A model generated the notes under the pieces. The model was not told the DNA's origin and did no database searches. It saw only the letters and a list, made by a program, of their open reading frames with translations. A stretch of DNA of 64,000 nucleotides from Desertimonas sp963733085 (GTDB lineage: Bacteria > Actinomycetota > Acidimicrobiia > Acidimicrobiales > Ilumatobacteraceae). Positions 36,702-47,230 of this stretch are shown here, in pieces; within the stretch, counting starts at the first letter, position 1, and every line of letters begins with the position of its first letter. The stretch covers positions 87,838 through 151,837 of the forward strand of contig CAVTBY010000016.1 in assembly GCA_963733085.1 (NCBI GenBank). The letters run 5' to 3'. Both the position numbers and the translations under genes were made by a program.

Positions 36702-37201
36702 CGCGCTGCCACCACACGATCGACAGCCCGATCGGACCGCTCACGCTGGTCGCCGCGGACGGCGCGCTGCGCGAGATCCGCTTCCCGAACGCGCCGCCCG
36801 TCGACGCCGACGCCGGACCCGACGACCCGACCGACCCCGTGCTCGTCGACGCCGCCCGCCAGCTCGGCGAGTACTTCGCCGGGCACCCGGCTCGACGTTC
36901 GACCTGCCGCTGCGAGCCGCTCGGCACGCCGTTCCAGCTCGACCGCGTGGCGGGGCCTGACGACGATCCCGTACGGCGAGACGGTCAGCTACGGCGAGCA
37001 GGCCCGCCGGCTCGGCCACGACGGCAAGGCCCGGGCCGTCGGCGCGGCGAACGGTCGCAACCCGCTCCCGATCGTGCTGCCGTGCCACCGCGTCGTCGGC
37101 AGCGACGGCAGCCTCGTCGGCTTCGGCGGCGGCATCGAGACGAAGGCCTGGCTGCTGCACCACGAGCGCCAGGTGATCGGCGTCGAGCTCCCGCTGTCGT
37201 A
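36698..37201 (+). CDS. ogt: Methylated-DNA--protein-cysteine methyltransferase
   Basis: About 167 residues from ATG 36698. The acceptor cysteine lies in LPIVLPCHRVVGSDG and the C-terminal LVGFGGGIETKAWLLHHE is typical. A suicide repair protein that takes methyl groups from O6-methylguanine. A break near 36,893 and another near 36,950 disturb the middle. ATG overlaps the stop of the Ada-AlkA gene, forming a two-gene alkylation-repair operon. Confidence 0.92.
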
Positions 37202-37229
37202 GGTCCGGACGCCAACGTACGATCGCGCG

Positions 37230-37978
37230 GTGCCGCAGGAGGTCGCCGACACGCAGGAGTTCCGCGAGGCGACGTTCCGGCGGGTCGATCTCTCCGGGGT
37301 GACGATGCGCGACGTGGATCTGCGCGGGGCGCGGATCATCGACGCCGTGCTGGTGGACGCCGACATGTCCGGCCTGATCACCGGTCTGCGCGTCAACGGG
37401 GTCGAGGTCGGCCCCGCTGATCGAGGCCGAGCTCGACCGGCTGCACCCGGAGCGGCTGCAGCTGCGCGGCACGGATCCGGACGGCCTACGCAACGGCTGG
37501 GCGGTCGTCGAAGCGTTCTGGCGACCGACGATCGAGCTCGCCCGGAGCCTGCCGGAGGACGTGCGGCAGCGGCGCGTGGACGGGGAGTGGTCGCTGGTGG
37601 AGACGCTCCGCCACCTCGTGTTCGTGACGGACGCCTGGTTCGGGCGCGCTGTGCTCGGCCTGGTCGACCCGTACGACCCGATCGGTCTGGTGCCCACGTT
37701 CCTCGGTGACGGGACGCGCTCGGTCTGGCGGCGGCTGGCGAGCCGTCGTTCGACGACGTCCTCGCGGTGCGTGAGCAGCGCGATGGCGAGCGTCCGCCGC
37801 TACCTGGCGACGATCGGCCCGGACGAGCTGGCCCGGCCGCGGCGCGGCAACGACGCGGCGGGCTACCCGCCGCCCACCGGGCACAGCGTGCGTGGCGTGC
37901 CTGCACGTCGTGATGGACGAGGAGTGGAACCACCACCAGTACGCGACGCGCGACCTGGCGACGCTCACGGCTGGTTGA
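37230..37978 (+). CDS. Pentapeptide-repeat/DinB-like fusion protein (frameshifted)
   Basis: GTG 37230. The first 50 residues are pentapeptide-like (FREATFRRVDLSGVTMRDVDL, read in blocks of five). After a break near 37,415 comes a DinB-type four-helix domain: DGEWSLVETLRHLVFVTDAWF and, after another break, VMDEEWNHHQYATRDLATL, whose His residues would bind metal. DinB domains occur in thiol-dependent (mycothiol, bacillithiol) transferases and in DNA-damage proteins. It lies behind ogt by 28 bases, so DNA-damage response is conceivable. Confidence 0.75.
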
Positions 37979-38575
37979 TCAGGCGCGGCTGCGGGCGCGG
38001 GCGGACTGCTCGCGGCGGGCGCGGGCGTCGGCCTGCTTCTTGCGCTTGAGCTCCTGGCGCTTGGCCTTGATGGCGTCGCGCTCGGTGCTCGACACGTCGG
38101 GCGCCCGCACGATCGGGCTCGGCCGGACCGGTTCGGCCGGCGGCAGCTTGACGAGGTCGTCGTGCTTGAGGAGGTCACGGATCACCGCCGACGCCGCGGC
38201 CTCGCCCGCGAGCGTCGACGCCAGCATCAAGCGCGTCGCGCCGAGTCCGTGGCGCTCGACGACGCCGGGCAGCACGGCCCGCAGCTGGTCGCTGGACGGG
38301 TTGTCGGCGTGGTCACCGAGCTGCTCGATGCAGTCGGCCAGCGTGGCGTCGGTCAGCACGAGGGCGATGCTCTCCATCGTGCCGTCGATGCGACCCTTGG
38401 CCGCCGCCTGGCGGATGGCCTCCGGTGTCGGGTCGCCGCCGGCCAGCCGCTCGACGGCCTCACGGTGGTCGTCGCCGAGCGCGGTCACGATGCCTGCCAG
38501 CTCGTCGTCGGTGGCGGCGCGCAGGGCCCGATCGAGCAGCCCGAGCGACTGCAGGCGGGTCTTCATCTGGTTCAC
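37979..38575 (-). CDS. Hypothetical protein with basic C-terminus
   Basis: 198 residues with no frame break. A helical, acidic N-terminal two-thirds (LLDRALRAATDDELAGIVTALG, split) and a strongly basic, Lys/Arg-rich tail (AKRQELKRKKQADARARRE) are seen. I recognise no family. The gene abuts the DinB gene stop-to-stop and precedes no partner on its strand. Nucleic-acid binding is possible because of the tail, but unproved. Confidence 0.7.
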   Translation of the reverse strand: MNQMKTRLQSLGLLDRALRAATDDELAGIVTALGDDHREAVERLAGGDPTPEAIRQAAAKGRIDGTMESIALVLTDATLADCIEQLGDHADNPSSDQLRAVLPGVVERHGLGATRLMLASTLAGEAAASAVIRDLLKHDDLVKLPPAEPVRPSPIVRAPDVSSTERDAIKAKRQELKRKKQADARARREQSARARSRA

Positions 38576-38646
38576 GGCCCGCGACGCTACCGGTCGAGTG
38601 CGCCCACCCCGACCCGCGCTGGATCAGCGGCGTTCGACGCCGGCCG

Positions 38647-39664
38647 TCATCCCTTGACGGCTCCGGCGAGCAGGCCGCGGACGAAGTACCGCTGCAGGGC
38701 GAAGAACACGATGAGAGGGACGGCCATCGAGACGAACGCCGAGGCGGTGAGCAGGTGCCACGACTGACCGAACGTGCCGCCGACCTCGACGAGCTTGGCG
38801 ATGATCGGCTTGTTCTCGGAGCCGCCGTACACGAGGCCGATCAGCAGGTCGTTCCAGATGAACATGAACTGGAAGATCGCCAGCGAGGCCAGCGCCGGCA
38901 CCGAGAGCGGCAGCACGAGGCGGGCGAACACGGTGAGGTGGCCGGCCCCGTCGACGCGGGCGGCCTCGATGATGTCCCTGGGCAACGACGACATGAAGTT
39001 CTTGAGGATGAAGATGCAGAACGGCAGGCCGAAGCAGACGTGCGCCACCCAGACCGCGGCGACGGTGTCGTTGAGGTGGAGGTACGGGAAGATCGTGACG
39101 TCGCCGATGTGGACGCCGCCGGTGATCAGGCGCAGCAGCGGGATCAACGCCATCTGCAACGGCACCACGAGCATCGCCACGACGGCCACGAACAGCCACT
39201 CGCGGCCCTTGAACTTCATCCACGAGAACGCGTACCCGGCCATCGCCCCGATGCCCACCGACAGGATCACCGCGGGCACGGTGATCTTCATCGAGTTGAA
39301 GAAGAACTGGCCGAGGTTGGCGCTGCCCGGCGACGACGACAGCACGGCGTCGTAGTTGCTGAGCGTGAACTTGGGCCGGATGAAGGCTTCCCACCACCCC
39401 GACGTCTTGACCTCCTGCCTCGGGCCGCACCGAGGAGACGAGCAGGCCGAACGTGGGGATCGTCCACAGGAACACGAGGGCGAGGACGATGTAGCGCCCG
39501 CCGCGGCTCGAGAGCGAGGCGCTCACCGACCGCCCGATCGGTTCGCCTCCTCCCATCGCCGCGTCGACCGTCGTGTCGTCCGGCAGCGCCCCGGACCCGA
39601 CGGTGGTGGCCTCGACCGGCTCGGTGACGACACTCTCGGTCGACGCTGGGTTCGACGGGCTCAT
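38647..39664 (-). CDS. Sugar ABC transporter permease, UgpE/MalG type (one frameshift)
   Basis: About 338 residues from ATG 39664. A long Ser/Thr-rich N-terminal tail precedes six membrane helices. The EAA loop, contact site for the ATPase, is IIEAARVDGAGHLTVFARLVLP. The frame breaks near 39,415 (length is a multiple of three plus one). It overlaps the previous permease by four bases (ATGA, 39661-39664) and is the last gene of the importer operon. Confidence 0.9.
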
Positions 39665-40672
39665 GACAGCTCCTCGGCCCGTCGCTGGGCCCGCCGGTTG
39701 ATGACCACGACCGGGATCACCAACACGAACAACAGCACGGCGAACGCCGATCCGAAGCCGTTGCGACCCTGCACGAAGTAGACCCGGTAGAACTCGTTGG
39801 CGATCGTGCTCGTGCCGAAGTTGCCGCCGGTCGTCGCGGCCACGATGTCGAAGACCTTGAGCGCGCCGATCGCCGTGATCGTGGCGACCGCCACCACGGT
39901 GGCGCTGATGTACGGCAGGGTCACCTTGTAGAACACCTGGCGCTTGGTCGCCCCGTCGACCCTGGCGGCGTCGATCAGCGCGTCGGGGACGCCCTTGATG
40001 GCCGCCGAGAAGAAGACCGTGGCCAGACCGGCCGCGGCCCAGATGAAGATGACGACCAGCAGGAACGTGTTCAGGCCCGGCGCCGTGGCCGGCGGGTCGA
40101 GGGCGCCGATGTTGCGATCGACGAGCCAGATCTTGTCGCCGTCGCCGCCGAGGCTGGCCGGCAGCCCCGGGATCGCCCCCGCGACCTCGTTGGCCAGGCC
40201 GACCTCGAACGGCGGGCCGGCGTAGACGAACTTCCAGATGATGCCGGCACCGGCCAGCGAGATCGCCGCGGGGATGAAGATCAGCGACTTGGCGATCTTC
40301 TCGCCTCTCATCCCGTCGGCGAAGCGGGCGATGGCGAGCCCGACGATGACCACGAACAGGGTGCCGCCGACCACCCAGGTGAAGGAGTTGGACAGGATCA
40401 GCCGGGTGCCCGTCCCGGAGAAGATCTCCTGGTAGTTGTCGAGCCCGACCCAGCTGTTCGGCGCTGTCGTCGCGGAAGCTCACCCAGATCGTGCGGACCG
40501 CCGGCACGAACAGCCCGGCGAACACGAGGAAGACGGCCGGTCCGGCGAACACCAGCACCTGCCCCCGCTCGCGCCACGAACCTGGCAGGAACTTCGTGAG
40601 GCCGTACAGCCCGAGCAGGACGGCTCCGAGGATCGCCAGCAAGATCATCACCTGGCCGAATGCCTGGAGCAT
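39661..40672 (-). CDS. Sugar ABC transporter permease, UgpA/MalF type (one frameshift)
   Basis: About 337 residues from ATG 40672. Membrane helices include LAILGAVLLGLYGLT, VLVFAGPAVFLVFAGLFV and FLLVVIFIWAAAGLATVFF; the EAA loop is LIDAARVDGATKRQVFYKVTLP. A break near 40,460 is cured by removing one base and restores the peptide between VSFRDDSA and VVGGTLFVVIVGLAIARF. It pairs with the second permease and the binding protein of the same strand. Confidence 0.9.
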
Positions 40673-40742
40673 GTCGTTCCCTCCTCCCGCTCGTACCCCC
40701 CGGTCCACCAGCGGTGGCCGTCAAACTACTCCCCATGAGCGA

Positions 40743-40770
40743 AGGGCCCGGAGCCGCAGCTCCGGGCCCT
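40743..40770 (-). terminator. Strong hairpin between binding-protein gene and permease genes
   Basis: A perfect 12-base stem AGGGCCCGGAGC / GCTCCGGGCCCT with a CGCA loop, extended by flanking GAGCG/CGCTC. It lies 18 bases after the binding-protein stop and 71 bases before the permease start on the same strand. Such hairpins often reduce read-through so that the binding protein is made in excess. Confidence 0.75.
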
Positions 40771-40787
40771 CGCTCGCATCCGTGTGA

Positions 40788-42276
40788 TCAGTCGGCGGGC
40801 CAGCTCGCTTCGATGTTGTCGAGCATGGTCTGGGTGTCGCCACCGACGATCCAGGCCGTCGCCTCCGTCCAGAACGAGCCGGACCCGACCGCGCCGGGCA
40901 TCATGTCGGCACCGTCGAAGCGGAAGATCTCCGAGCTCGCCAGCAGCTCGGCGAACGACGCCAGCAGCGGGTCGGTGATCAACGCCGGGTCGATGTCGTT
41001 CCGGGGCGAGAGCTCCGCGGGCTCGCGCGTTGCCCATCGCCACGGCGTACTCGTTCGAGGTGGCGTACAGGATGACGTCCCACGTCTCGGGCTTGTCGGT
41101 ACCTGCAGCGAGCAGGTCGCCGGCGCCGAGCATCACCCGCGGGTCACCGGCTTCGGCGACGGGCAGGTAGAAGAACGTGACATCCGCTGCGGGGTCGTCG
41201 GGCGGGCCAACGACCGTCCCTTCGGGGAACAGCCCGGAGTAGAAGCTCGCCTGGCGGTGCATGTAGCAGTCGCCCGTGGTGATCGGCACGCCGCCGTCCT
41301 GGAACTTCGTCGTGGCGATCGCCGTGACGTTGTTCTCGCCGCCCATGTAGTCGGGGTTCTTGAGGAACGAGCCGACGGCGTCGGCGACGGCCAGGACCTG
41401 CGGGTCGTTGAACGGGATCTCGTGGTTGACCCACTGGTCGTACACCTCGGGACCGTTGATCCGCAGCATGAAGTCCTCGAACCAGTCGGTGATCGGCCAG
41501 CCGGTGGCCACGCCCGACTCGATGCCGGCGCACCACGGGGTGCCCCCGTCGGCGACGATCTGGTCGGACAGCGCGGTGAGCTCCTCGAGCGTCTCGGGGA
41601 CCTCGTAGCCGGCCTCTTCGAACGCGGCCGGGCTGTACCACACCATCGACTTGACGTTGGCGCGCCACGGCAGGGCCTTGATCTCGTCGTCGACGGTGTA
41701 GAGGCCCTCCCACCCGGGGATGAAGTCGCTGCTGGCATGGGCGGCGACGTTCTCGGGGAGTGTGATCAGGCTGTCCGCCAGCGTGCGCAACAGACCCGGC
41801 TGCGGGAAGTCGATCACGTCAGGAGGGCTGCCGCCCTGGAGCAACACCGGGGCCTGGACCTCGAACTGGTCGGTGCCCTGGAAGTCGATCGTGACGCCGG
41901 TGCACTCCACGAGCGGCGCCCACCAGTCGGTGAAGCGCTGGATGGCGTCGGGATCGGTCTCGCTGTTGCGGACCGGCGACAGGATGCTGACCGTCTTGCC
42001 CTCGTGCTGCTGGTCGCACGGGATCTCGGTGCCGAGAATGCTCTCGACCTCGCCGCCGCCGGTCGTGCCGTCCGGCGCGGTGCTCCGGTGCCCGTCGGGT
42101 GCCTCGGTGCCGGCGGGTGCTTCGGTGCCGGCTGGTGCTTCGGTGCCGGCTGGTGCCTCGGTGCCGGCGGGTGCCTCGGTGGCGTCGGCACCGTCGTCGT
42201 CGTCGTCACCGCCACAGGCGACGAGCACCAAGGATGTGATCGCCGCGAGTGCCGCGACGCGCTTGCCGTATCTCAT
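40788..42276 (-). CDS. Sugar-binding lipoprotein of the ABC importer (one frameshift)
   Basis: About 495 residues from ATG 42276, with AAGGGGGAG as ribosome site. The signal peptide ends in LVACGG (lipobox), then a DDDDDGADATEAPAG linker with five hexapeptide repeats TEAPAG. The body is a family 1 solute-binding protein (ADSLITLPENVAAH, DDEIKALPWRANVKSMVWYS, ADMMPGAVGSGSFWTEA). A single break near 41,020 separates the last 80 residues. Ligand is probably an oligosaccharide or alpha-glucoside, inferred from family only. Confidence 0.91.
42101..42180. repeat. 18-bp tandem repeat coding TEAPAG
   Basis: Four and a half 18-bp units, differing at only a few third positions, encode the flexible linker behind the lipid anchor of the sugar-binding protein. 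Linker length could change by slippage. Confidence 0.8.
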
Positions 42277-42383
42277 GCTCAAACTCCCCCTTCAGAAGCA
42301 GTCCCCGAGCAGTGGGTCCGTCGAGTTCGAGCCGTTGCCACCCGGCACCAGCCGTGTGCTTGCGTTGCGTTTGGAAATGGTGT

Positions 42384-42403
42384 GGAATCGCATGGAAGAT
42401 TCC
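42384..42403. promoter_or_regulatory. Candidate LacI-family operator between the two importer transcripts
   Basis: Inverted repeat GGAATC-N8-GATTCC lies in the 218-base region between the divergent binding-protein and ATPase genes. The neighbouring words GTGGAAT and CATGGAAG reappear upstream of the LacI gene, supporting a shared regulator. Confidence 0.5.
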
Positions 42404-42494
42404 GAGCGCTACCATAGCAGTTCGGTGTGACAGAGGGGAAGACGTCGTCGGCAAGAATCGACGACGTCAGCTATCGCCAGCAGAAGGGGCCGCC

Positions 42495-43643
42495 GTGGGC
42501 AGCATCGTGCTCAATGAGATCGACAAGGTGTACGAGAACGGGTTCCACGCCGTGCACAAGCTCTCGCTCGATGTGGCCGACGGCGAGTTCCTGGTGCTCG
42601 TCGGGCCGTCGGGCTGTGGCAAGTCGACCGCCCTGCGGATGATCGCCGGGCTCGAGACGATCTCGTCGGGTGAGCTGCGCATCGGCGACCGGGTCGTCAA
42701 CGACCTCGAGCCCAAGGACCGCGACATCGCGATGGTGTTCCAGTCGTACGCGCTGTACCCGCACCTCACGGTGCGCAACAACATCGCCTTCGCGCTGAAG
42801 TTGAAGAAGATGCCCAAGGAGGAGATCAACGAGCGCGTCGAGAACGCGGCCCGGATCCTCGAGCTCACCGAGAACCTCGATCGGCGACCCGGTCAGCTGT
42901 CGGGCGGCCAGCGCCAGCGGGTGGCGATGGGCCGGGCGATCGTGCGCCAGCCGCAGGCGTTCCTGATGGACGAGCCGCTCTCGAACCTCGACGCCAAGCT
43001 GCGCGTGCAGATGCGCGCCGAGGTCTCCAAGATCCAGCACTCGCTCAACGTCACCACGATCTACGTGACCCACGACCAGATCGAGGCGATGACGATGGGC
43101 GACCGCGTCGCCGTGCTCTCGCGTGGCGTCCTGCAGCAGGTCGACACGCCGCAGAACCTCTACGACCATCCGCGCAACCTGTTCGTCGGCGCCTTCATCG
43201 GCTCGCCGCAGATGAACCTGCTCGAAGCCACCGTGACGCGCAACGGCGACGGCACGACGCTGCGCGTCGGCAGCAGCACGCTCACGGTTCCGGAGTCGGT
43301 GCTGGCGGCCCGCCCGTCGCTCGCCGGCTACGACGGGAGGCGCATCGCCGTCGGGATCCGTCCCGAGCACCTGTCGGCCGCCGCCGAGGGCGCTCCCGAC
43401 ACGATCAAGGGCGTCATCGACGTCCGCGAGGGTCTCGGCTCGGAAGTCATCCTGCACATGACCACCGACGCCATCGGCGTCGACACGGCGGCAGCCGAGA
43501 ACAAGGTGGAGACGTCGGACCGCGTCGTCGTGGCCCGCGTCGAGCCGCACACGACGGCGCAGGTCGGCGAGCGGGCCGTGCTGGGCGTCGACACCAGCCG
43601 GCTCCACCTGTTCGACCTCGACAGCGGCCTGGCGCTCAACTGA
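42495..43643 (+). CDS. Sugar ABC transporter ATP-binding protein (UgpC/MsmK type)
   Basis: 382 residues with no frame break. Walker A GPSGCGKSTALRM, Q-loop QSYALYP, signature LSGGQRQRVAMGRAIV, Walker B LMDEPLSNLDAK and switch His in THDQIEAMTMGDR are all intact, followed by the OB-type regulatory domain with GIRPEHL. It would energise the permeases encoded on the other strand. It starts at GTG 42495 and is transcribed away from the binding protein across the candidate operator. Confidence 0.95.
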   Translation: MGSIVLNEIDKVYENGFHAVHKLSLDVADGEFLVLVGPSGCGKSTALRMIAGLETISSGELRIGDRVVNDLEPKDRDIAMVFQSYALYPHLTVRNNIAFALKLKKMPKEEINERVENAARILELTENLDRRPGQLSGGQRQRVAMGRAIVRQPQAFLMDEPLSNLDAKLRVQMRAEVSKIQHSLNVTTIYVTHDQIEAMTMGDRVAVLSRGVLQQVDTPQNLYDHPRNLFVGAFIGSPQMNLLEATVTRNGDGTTLRVGSSTLTVPESVLAARPSLAGYDGRRIAVGIRPEHLSAAAEGAPDTIKGVIDVREGLGSEVILHMTTDAIGVDTAAAENKVETSDRVVVARVEPHTTAQVGERAVLGVDTSRLHLFDLDSGLALN

Positions 43644-43676
43644 CCGTCGGTGCGCGCCGTCGACGCCGGCCGACGT

Positions 43677-44684
43677 CTACGGCGGCGGTCCGGCGGTGGC
43701 CCGCACGACGAGCTCGAGCGGCCAGCTCCTCGACGAACGGGGCCGGCCTGGTGCCGGTCGCCAGCGCGCCGGTCAGGATCTCCGACCCACGCTGGCCCGA
43801 CGCTTCGAGCGGCTGGCGCACCGTGGTCAAGCCGCTGTACGCGGCGAGGTCGATGTCGTCGTAGCCGATGACCGACACGTCACGCGGCACCGAGAAGCCG
43901 GCGAGACGGGCCGCCTCGAGGACACCGAGCGCCTGGACGTCGGAGGCCGCGACGACCGCCGTCGGCGGCTCGGGCATGGCGAACAGCTCGGCCGCGAGTT
44001 GGCGTGCTGCCGTGCGCAGGTGCGGGCCGTGCTTCACGTACCGCGCGCTCGAACGCCACGCCGGCGTCGGCGAGGGCGAGGGCGTAGCCGGCCTCGCGGT
44101 CGCGGCTGGACACGAAGCCGAATGGGTTGCGTTCCGGCTCGCCGATGAACGCGATGCGCTCGTGGCCCAGCGACAGGAGGTAGCTCGGTGGCGATCCGGC
44201 CGCCAGTGCGGTCGTCGACGACGACGCTCGGCATCGCCGGGTGCGACCGTGTCGACCAGCACGATCGGGAACGCCGGCCTGGGCGAGCCGGTCGCCTTCG
44301 TCGGCGCGCAACGGGAGCGAGATGATGATCAGCCCGTCGAGCTGAGTGCCGTGGAAGTTCCACCAGCCGCCGGCGGGCGCGATCGGGGGCGTCGACGTTG
44401 TACAGCACGATCTCGAGGCCGTGCGGTTGCAGCGCCCGGACGATGCCGCGCAGGCGCTGGTACGAGGACGGCTCGTCGAAGTGCGGCACGAGCACGCCGA
44501 CGAACCGCTGCCGCCGGGCCCGTCGACGAGCAGGTGAGCGGGTCGGGCTGTAGCCCAGCGCCTCCATCGCCGCGTGGACCTTGGCACTCGTCGTCGGACG
44601 CACCTGGTGGCTGCCGTTGAGCACGCGAGAGACCGTGCCGATGCCGACCCCGGCCCGGGCCGCAACGTCGGAGATGGTTGCCAT
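43677..44684 (-). CDS. LacI-family transcriptional regulator (frameshifted)
   Basis: From ATG 44684 the helix-turn-helix ATISDVAARAGVGIGTVSRVL and hinge GYSPTRS identify LacI/GalR. The effector domain contains VGVLVPHFDEPSSYQRL and, after several breaks, AVVAASDVQALGVLEAARL, DVSVIGYDDIDLAAYSG and LTTVRQPLEASG. The corrected end is TAG 43677-43679. It sits directly behind the importer ATPase (convergent) and is the obvious controller of that importer. In the raw frame it appears joined to an acetyltransferase upstream, an artefact. Confidence 0.88.
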
Positions 44685-44722
44685 GCCGTCACGAGGTCCT
44701 TCACGGGTGTTGTGGAACGACA

Positions 44723-44747
44723 ATGGAAGCCTAGTCGGGCCTTCCAT
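44723..44747. promoter_or_regulatory. Candidate operator upstream of the LacI gene
   Basis: Inverted repeat ATGGAAG-N11-CTTCCAT, 39 bases before the regulator's ATG. Preceded by GTGGAACGACA, which parallels GTGGAATCGCA before ATGGAAG at 42383. This suggests autoregulation and control of the importer by one factor. Confidence 0.5.
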
Positions 44748-44751
44748 GCGG

Positions 44752-45379
44752 TCACCATCGAGGTCCGGATCCCCCGCGGCGAGCCGGCGGCCGAGCAGCC
44801 AGCCCTCACCGGGACCTCGCCGTGGGCCGATCGGGACGAACCCGAGGTGGAGGTAGAACGCGGCGGCCCGCTCGTTCGCCGGGGCGACGCCGAGGTGGAT
44901 GCCTGGCACGCCGGGGAGGGCATCGAACAGCGTCTCCAGCAGGCGGCGACCGACTCCGCGCCCCTGCGCTCGTGGGAGCAGGTTCACGTGGAGGTGGGCC
45001 GGGAACTCGACCAGCACCTCGGACGGCGGGCTCGGCGGGTGGTGGACGAGGCGGTGGAGCTGCTGGTCGGGGGTCAGCCGACCATCGTCGGGCGGATCGG
45101 GGTAGCGGGCGCGCAGCGCCGGCCACCATCGCGCCTCACACGCCGACTCGAACGCGGCCGTGTCGTCGGCACCGACGACGTAGCCGTCGACGCCGGCGTC
45201 CCCGTCGGCGACGAACGCCAGGTTCGGGCGCAGCACGCAGGTACGGCACCGACCCAGACGTCGCCGAACAGGTCACGGTCGCCGTACTGGCCGGACGCGT
45301 CACCGCCGGCGTCTCCGGTGCGGAGGCACACGTCGTAGATCGCCTGGCGATCGCTCGCCATGGCCCGTCGGATGAGCAC
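44752..45379 (-). CDS. GNAT-family N-acetyltransferase (frameshifted)
   Basis: From the start at 45379 (MLIRRAMASDRQAIYDVCLRT) through a break near 45,240 into the acetyl-CoA-binding motif A (HLHVNLLPRAQGRGVGRRLLETL) and motif B (VAPANERAAAFYLHLGFVPIG). Resembles bacterial O-GlcNAcase-linked acetyltransferases. The true 3' end is uncertain; TGA at 44752-44754 is the nearest plausible stop after another one-base correction. Substrate unknown. Confidence 0.75.
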
Positions 45380-45421
45380 GTCGCCGACGGTAACGGCGTA
45401 CTCAGGGTCGTCACGGCCCGA

Positions 45422-46372
45422 TCACATCGCGTCGACGTGGACGAGGCGCCAGCAGAACTCGACCTTGGCCCGCACGCCGGGCGACAGGGCGAACGGGTAG
45501 AGGTCGCGCATCCCCATCGAGCGGGCCAGCTCGTTGGCGGCGACGCTGGCCGTGATCGACGTGGACAGCCAGGCCTTGGCGTCGGCGGCATCGCCCGGGG
45601 CGCGTGACGACACCCCACGAGGCTCCGGTCTCGACGACGTCGTGGACGTGCATCAGCTGCGCCCACGACTCGGCGAAGTCCTCCCACGGATGGGCCGAGG
45701 CGTAGAACGAGGCGTGGTGGTCGCGCCAGCTGCCGTCGTCGACGCGGGCGTAGTGCTCGTCGAGGGCGGCGGCGTAGTCGACACGCTCGTCGCCGAACAG
45801 TTCACGGAACTCGCCGAGCAGCTGCGGGTCGGACGCGACGAGGCTCGAGCCAGACGAAGTGCCCGAGCTCGTGGCGGATGTGGCCGAGCGGCGTGCGGTA
45901 CGTGCTCGCCGAGCGTGGCGCGGATCTCCTCCCGGCGGGCCGGGTCGGCCTCGTCGATGTCGAGCGTGATCTCGCCGCCGCGGTGACCGATGACCGGCGC
46001 GTCGCCGGCCGACGTCGAGCGGTAGGAGAAGCGCAGCCCCGAGCCCGACCCCACGGAATGCCGAGCACGGTGAGCTGGTACAGCGCCCGGCGCTGGGCCG
46101 ACTGGAACGGGATCATCCGGTGCGTCGCCGGCGAGGTCGCCGGCGTCGACGAGCACGCAGCTGGCGCACAGCGGGGCGGTCGGGCCGACGGCCCGCCAGT
46201 TGCAGCCCCACGTCGGGCGGTTGATGCACGGCGTTCGTCGTGCTGACGTCGCCGACGGTCGATGGCGCCGCCCGGTCCGAGCTCGACGACCAGGCCGGTG
46301 CAGGCAGCGCACGCAGTCGAGCGAGTCGAAGAACACCTCGTTGGCGCACGTCGGGCAGTGCAGGCGCTTCAC
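45422..46372 (-). CDS. Putative zinc-binding metallopeptidase (frameshifted)
   Basis: GTG 46372. Two zinc-ribbon motifs open the protein (CPTC, CVRC), a third pair CNW/CASC follows, and the catalytic motif HELGHFVW (HExxH) lies mid-protein within GHIRHELGHFVW. Later blocks are FYASAHPWEDFAESWAQLMHVHD and ITASVAANELARSMGM. This is the domain family annotated as putative zinc-binding metallopeptidase in actinobacteria and proteobacteria; substrate unknown. Several one-base breaks. Stop TGA 45422-45424. Confidence 0.83.
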
Positions 46373-46434
46373 GCCCGGCAGTCTGGCGTGGGTTCCTCCC
46401 AGGTGCGCGCACCTTCGGTGCTAGAGAGGTGGCC

Positions 46435-47223
46435 ATGACCGCCTGACGCCGCTCCTGTCCGGGTCACCGATCGCGGTCCTGTCCGCATCGTCACGATCGA
46501 CCGTCCGGAGCGGCGCAACGCCGTCGACTCGGCCACGGCGGCGCTGCTGCTCGAGGCGTTCGAGGCGTTCGACGCCGACGACGCCCTGGCCGTGGCCGTG
46601 CTCACCGGCTCCGGCGGGTACTTCTGCGCCGGCGCCGACCTCAAGGCGCTCGCCGACGGTGACCGGCGCCCGGTCGGCGATGACGGGCCGGGCCCGATGG
46701 GGCCGACACGGCTGCGCCTCGGCAAGCCGGTCATCGCCGCCATCGAGGGTCCCGCCGTCGCCGGCGGGTTCGAGCTGGCCGTGTGGTGCGACCTGCGCGT
46801 CGCCGCCGCCGACGCCACGCTCGGCGTCTACTGCCGGCGCTTCGGCGTGCCGCTCGTCGACCTCGGCACGGTGCGCCTGCCCCGGCTCATCGGGCACAGC
46901 CGGGCCATCGACCTGATCCTCACCGGACGGGGCATCGACGGCGTCGAGGCCGAGCGCATCGGCCTGGTCAACCGCGTCGCGCCAGCCCGGCGAGGCGCTC
47001 GACGTCGCCGTCGCTCTGGCCGAGGAGCTGGCCGCGCTGCCGCAGGTGTGCATGCGCAACGACCGCCTGTCGGCGCTGGAGCAGTGGGATCTCGACGAGG
47101 ACGCCGCGACCCGTAACGAGGCCGCTCGCGGCCGGGCGACGATCGCCAGCGGCGAGACGCATCGCCGGTGCCGCCCGCTTCGCCTCGGGCGCCGGACGCC
47201 ACGGCGCGCCGGCTGCGACCTGA
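46435..47223 (+). CDS. Enoyl-CoA hydratase/isomerase family protein (frameshifted)
   Basis: From ATG 46435; a break lies within the first codons and others near 46,985 and 47,165. The crotonase fold is clear: RIVTIDRPERRNAVDS, GYFCAGADLKALA (oxyanion hole), PVIAAIEGPAVAGGFELAVWCD, and FGVPLVDLGTVRLPRLIG with LTGRGIDGVEAERIGLVNR. The length, about 262 residues, is normal. It hydrates or isomerises an acyl-CoA. The ABC ATPase gene converges on it, 7 bases apart. Confidence 0.9.
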
Positions 47224-47230
47224 CCAGGTT

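Noticed and set aside
44034..45236. A fused GNAT-LacI protein
   Set aside because: No linker logic; the LacI start has its own ATG and upstream palindrome, and frame errors are frequent in this stretch.
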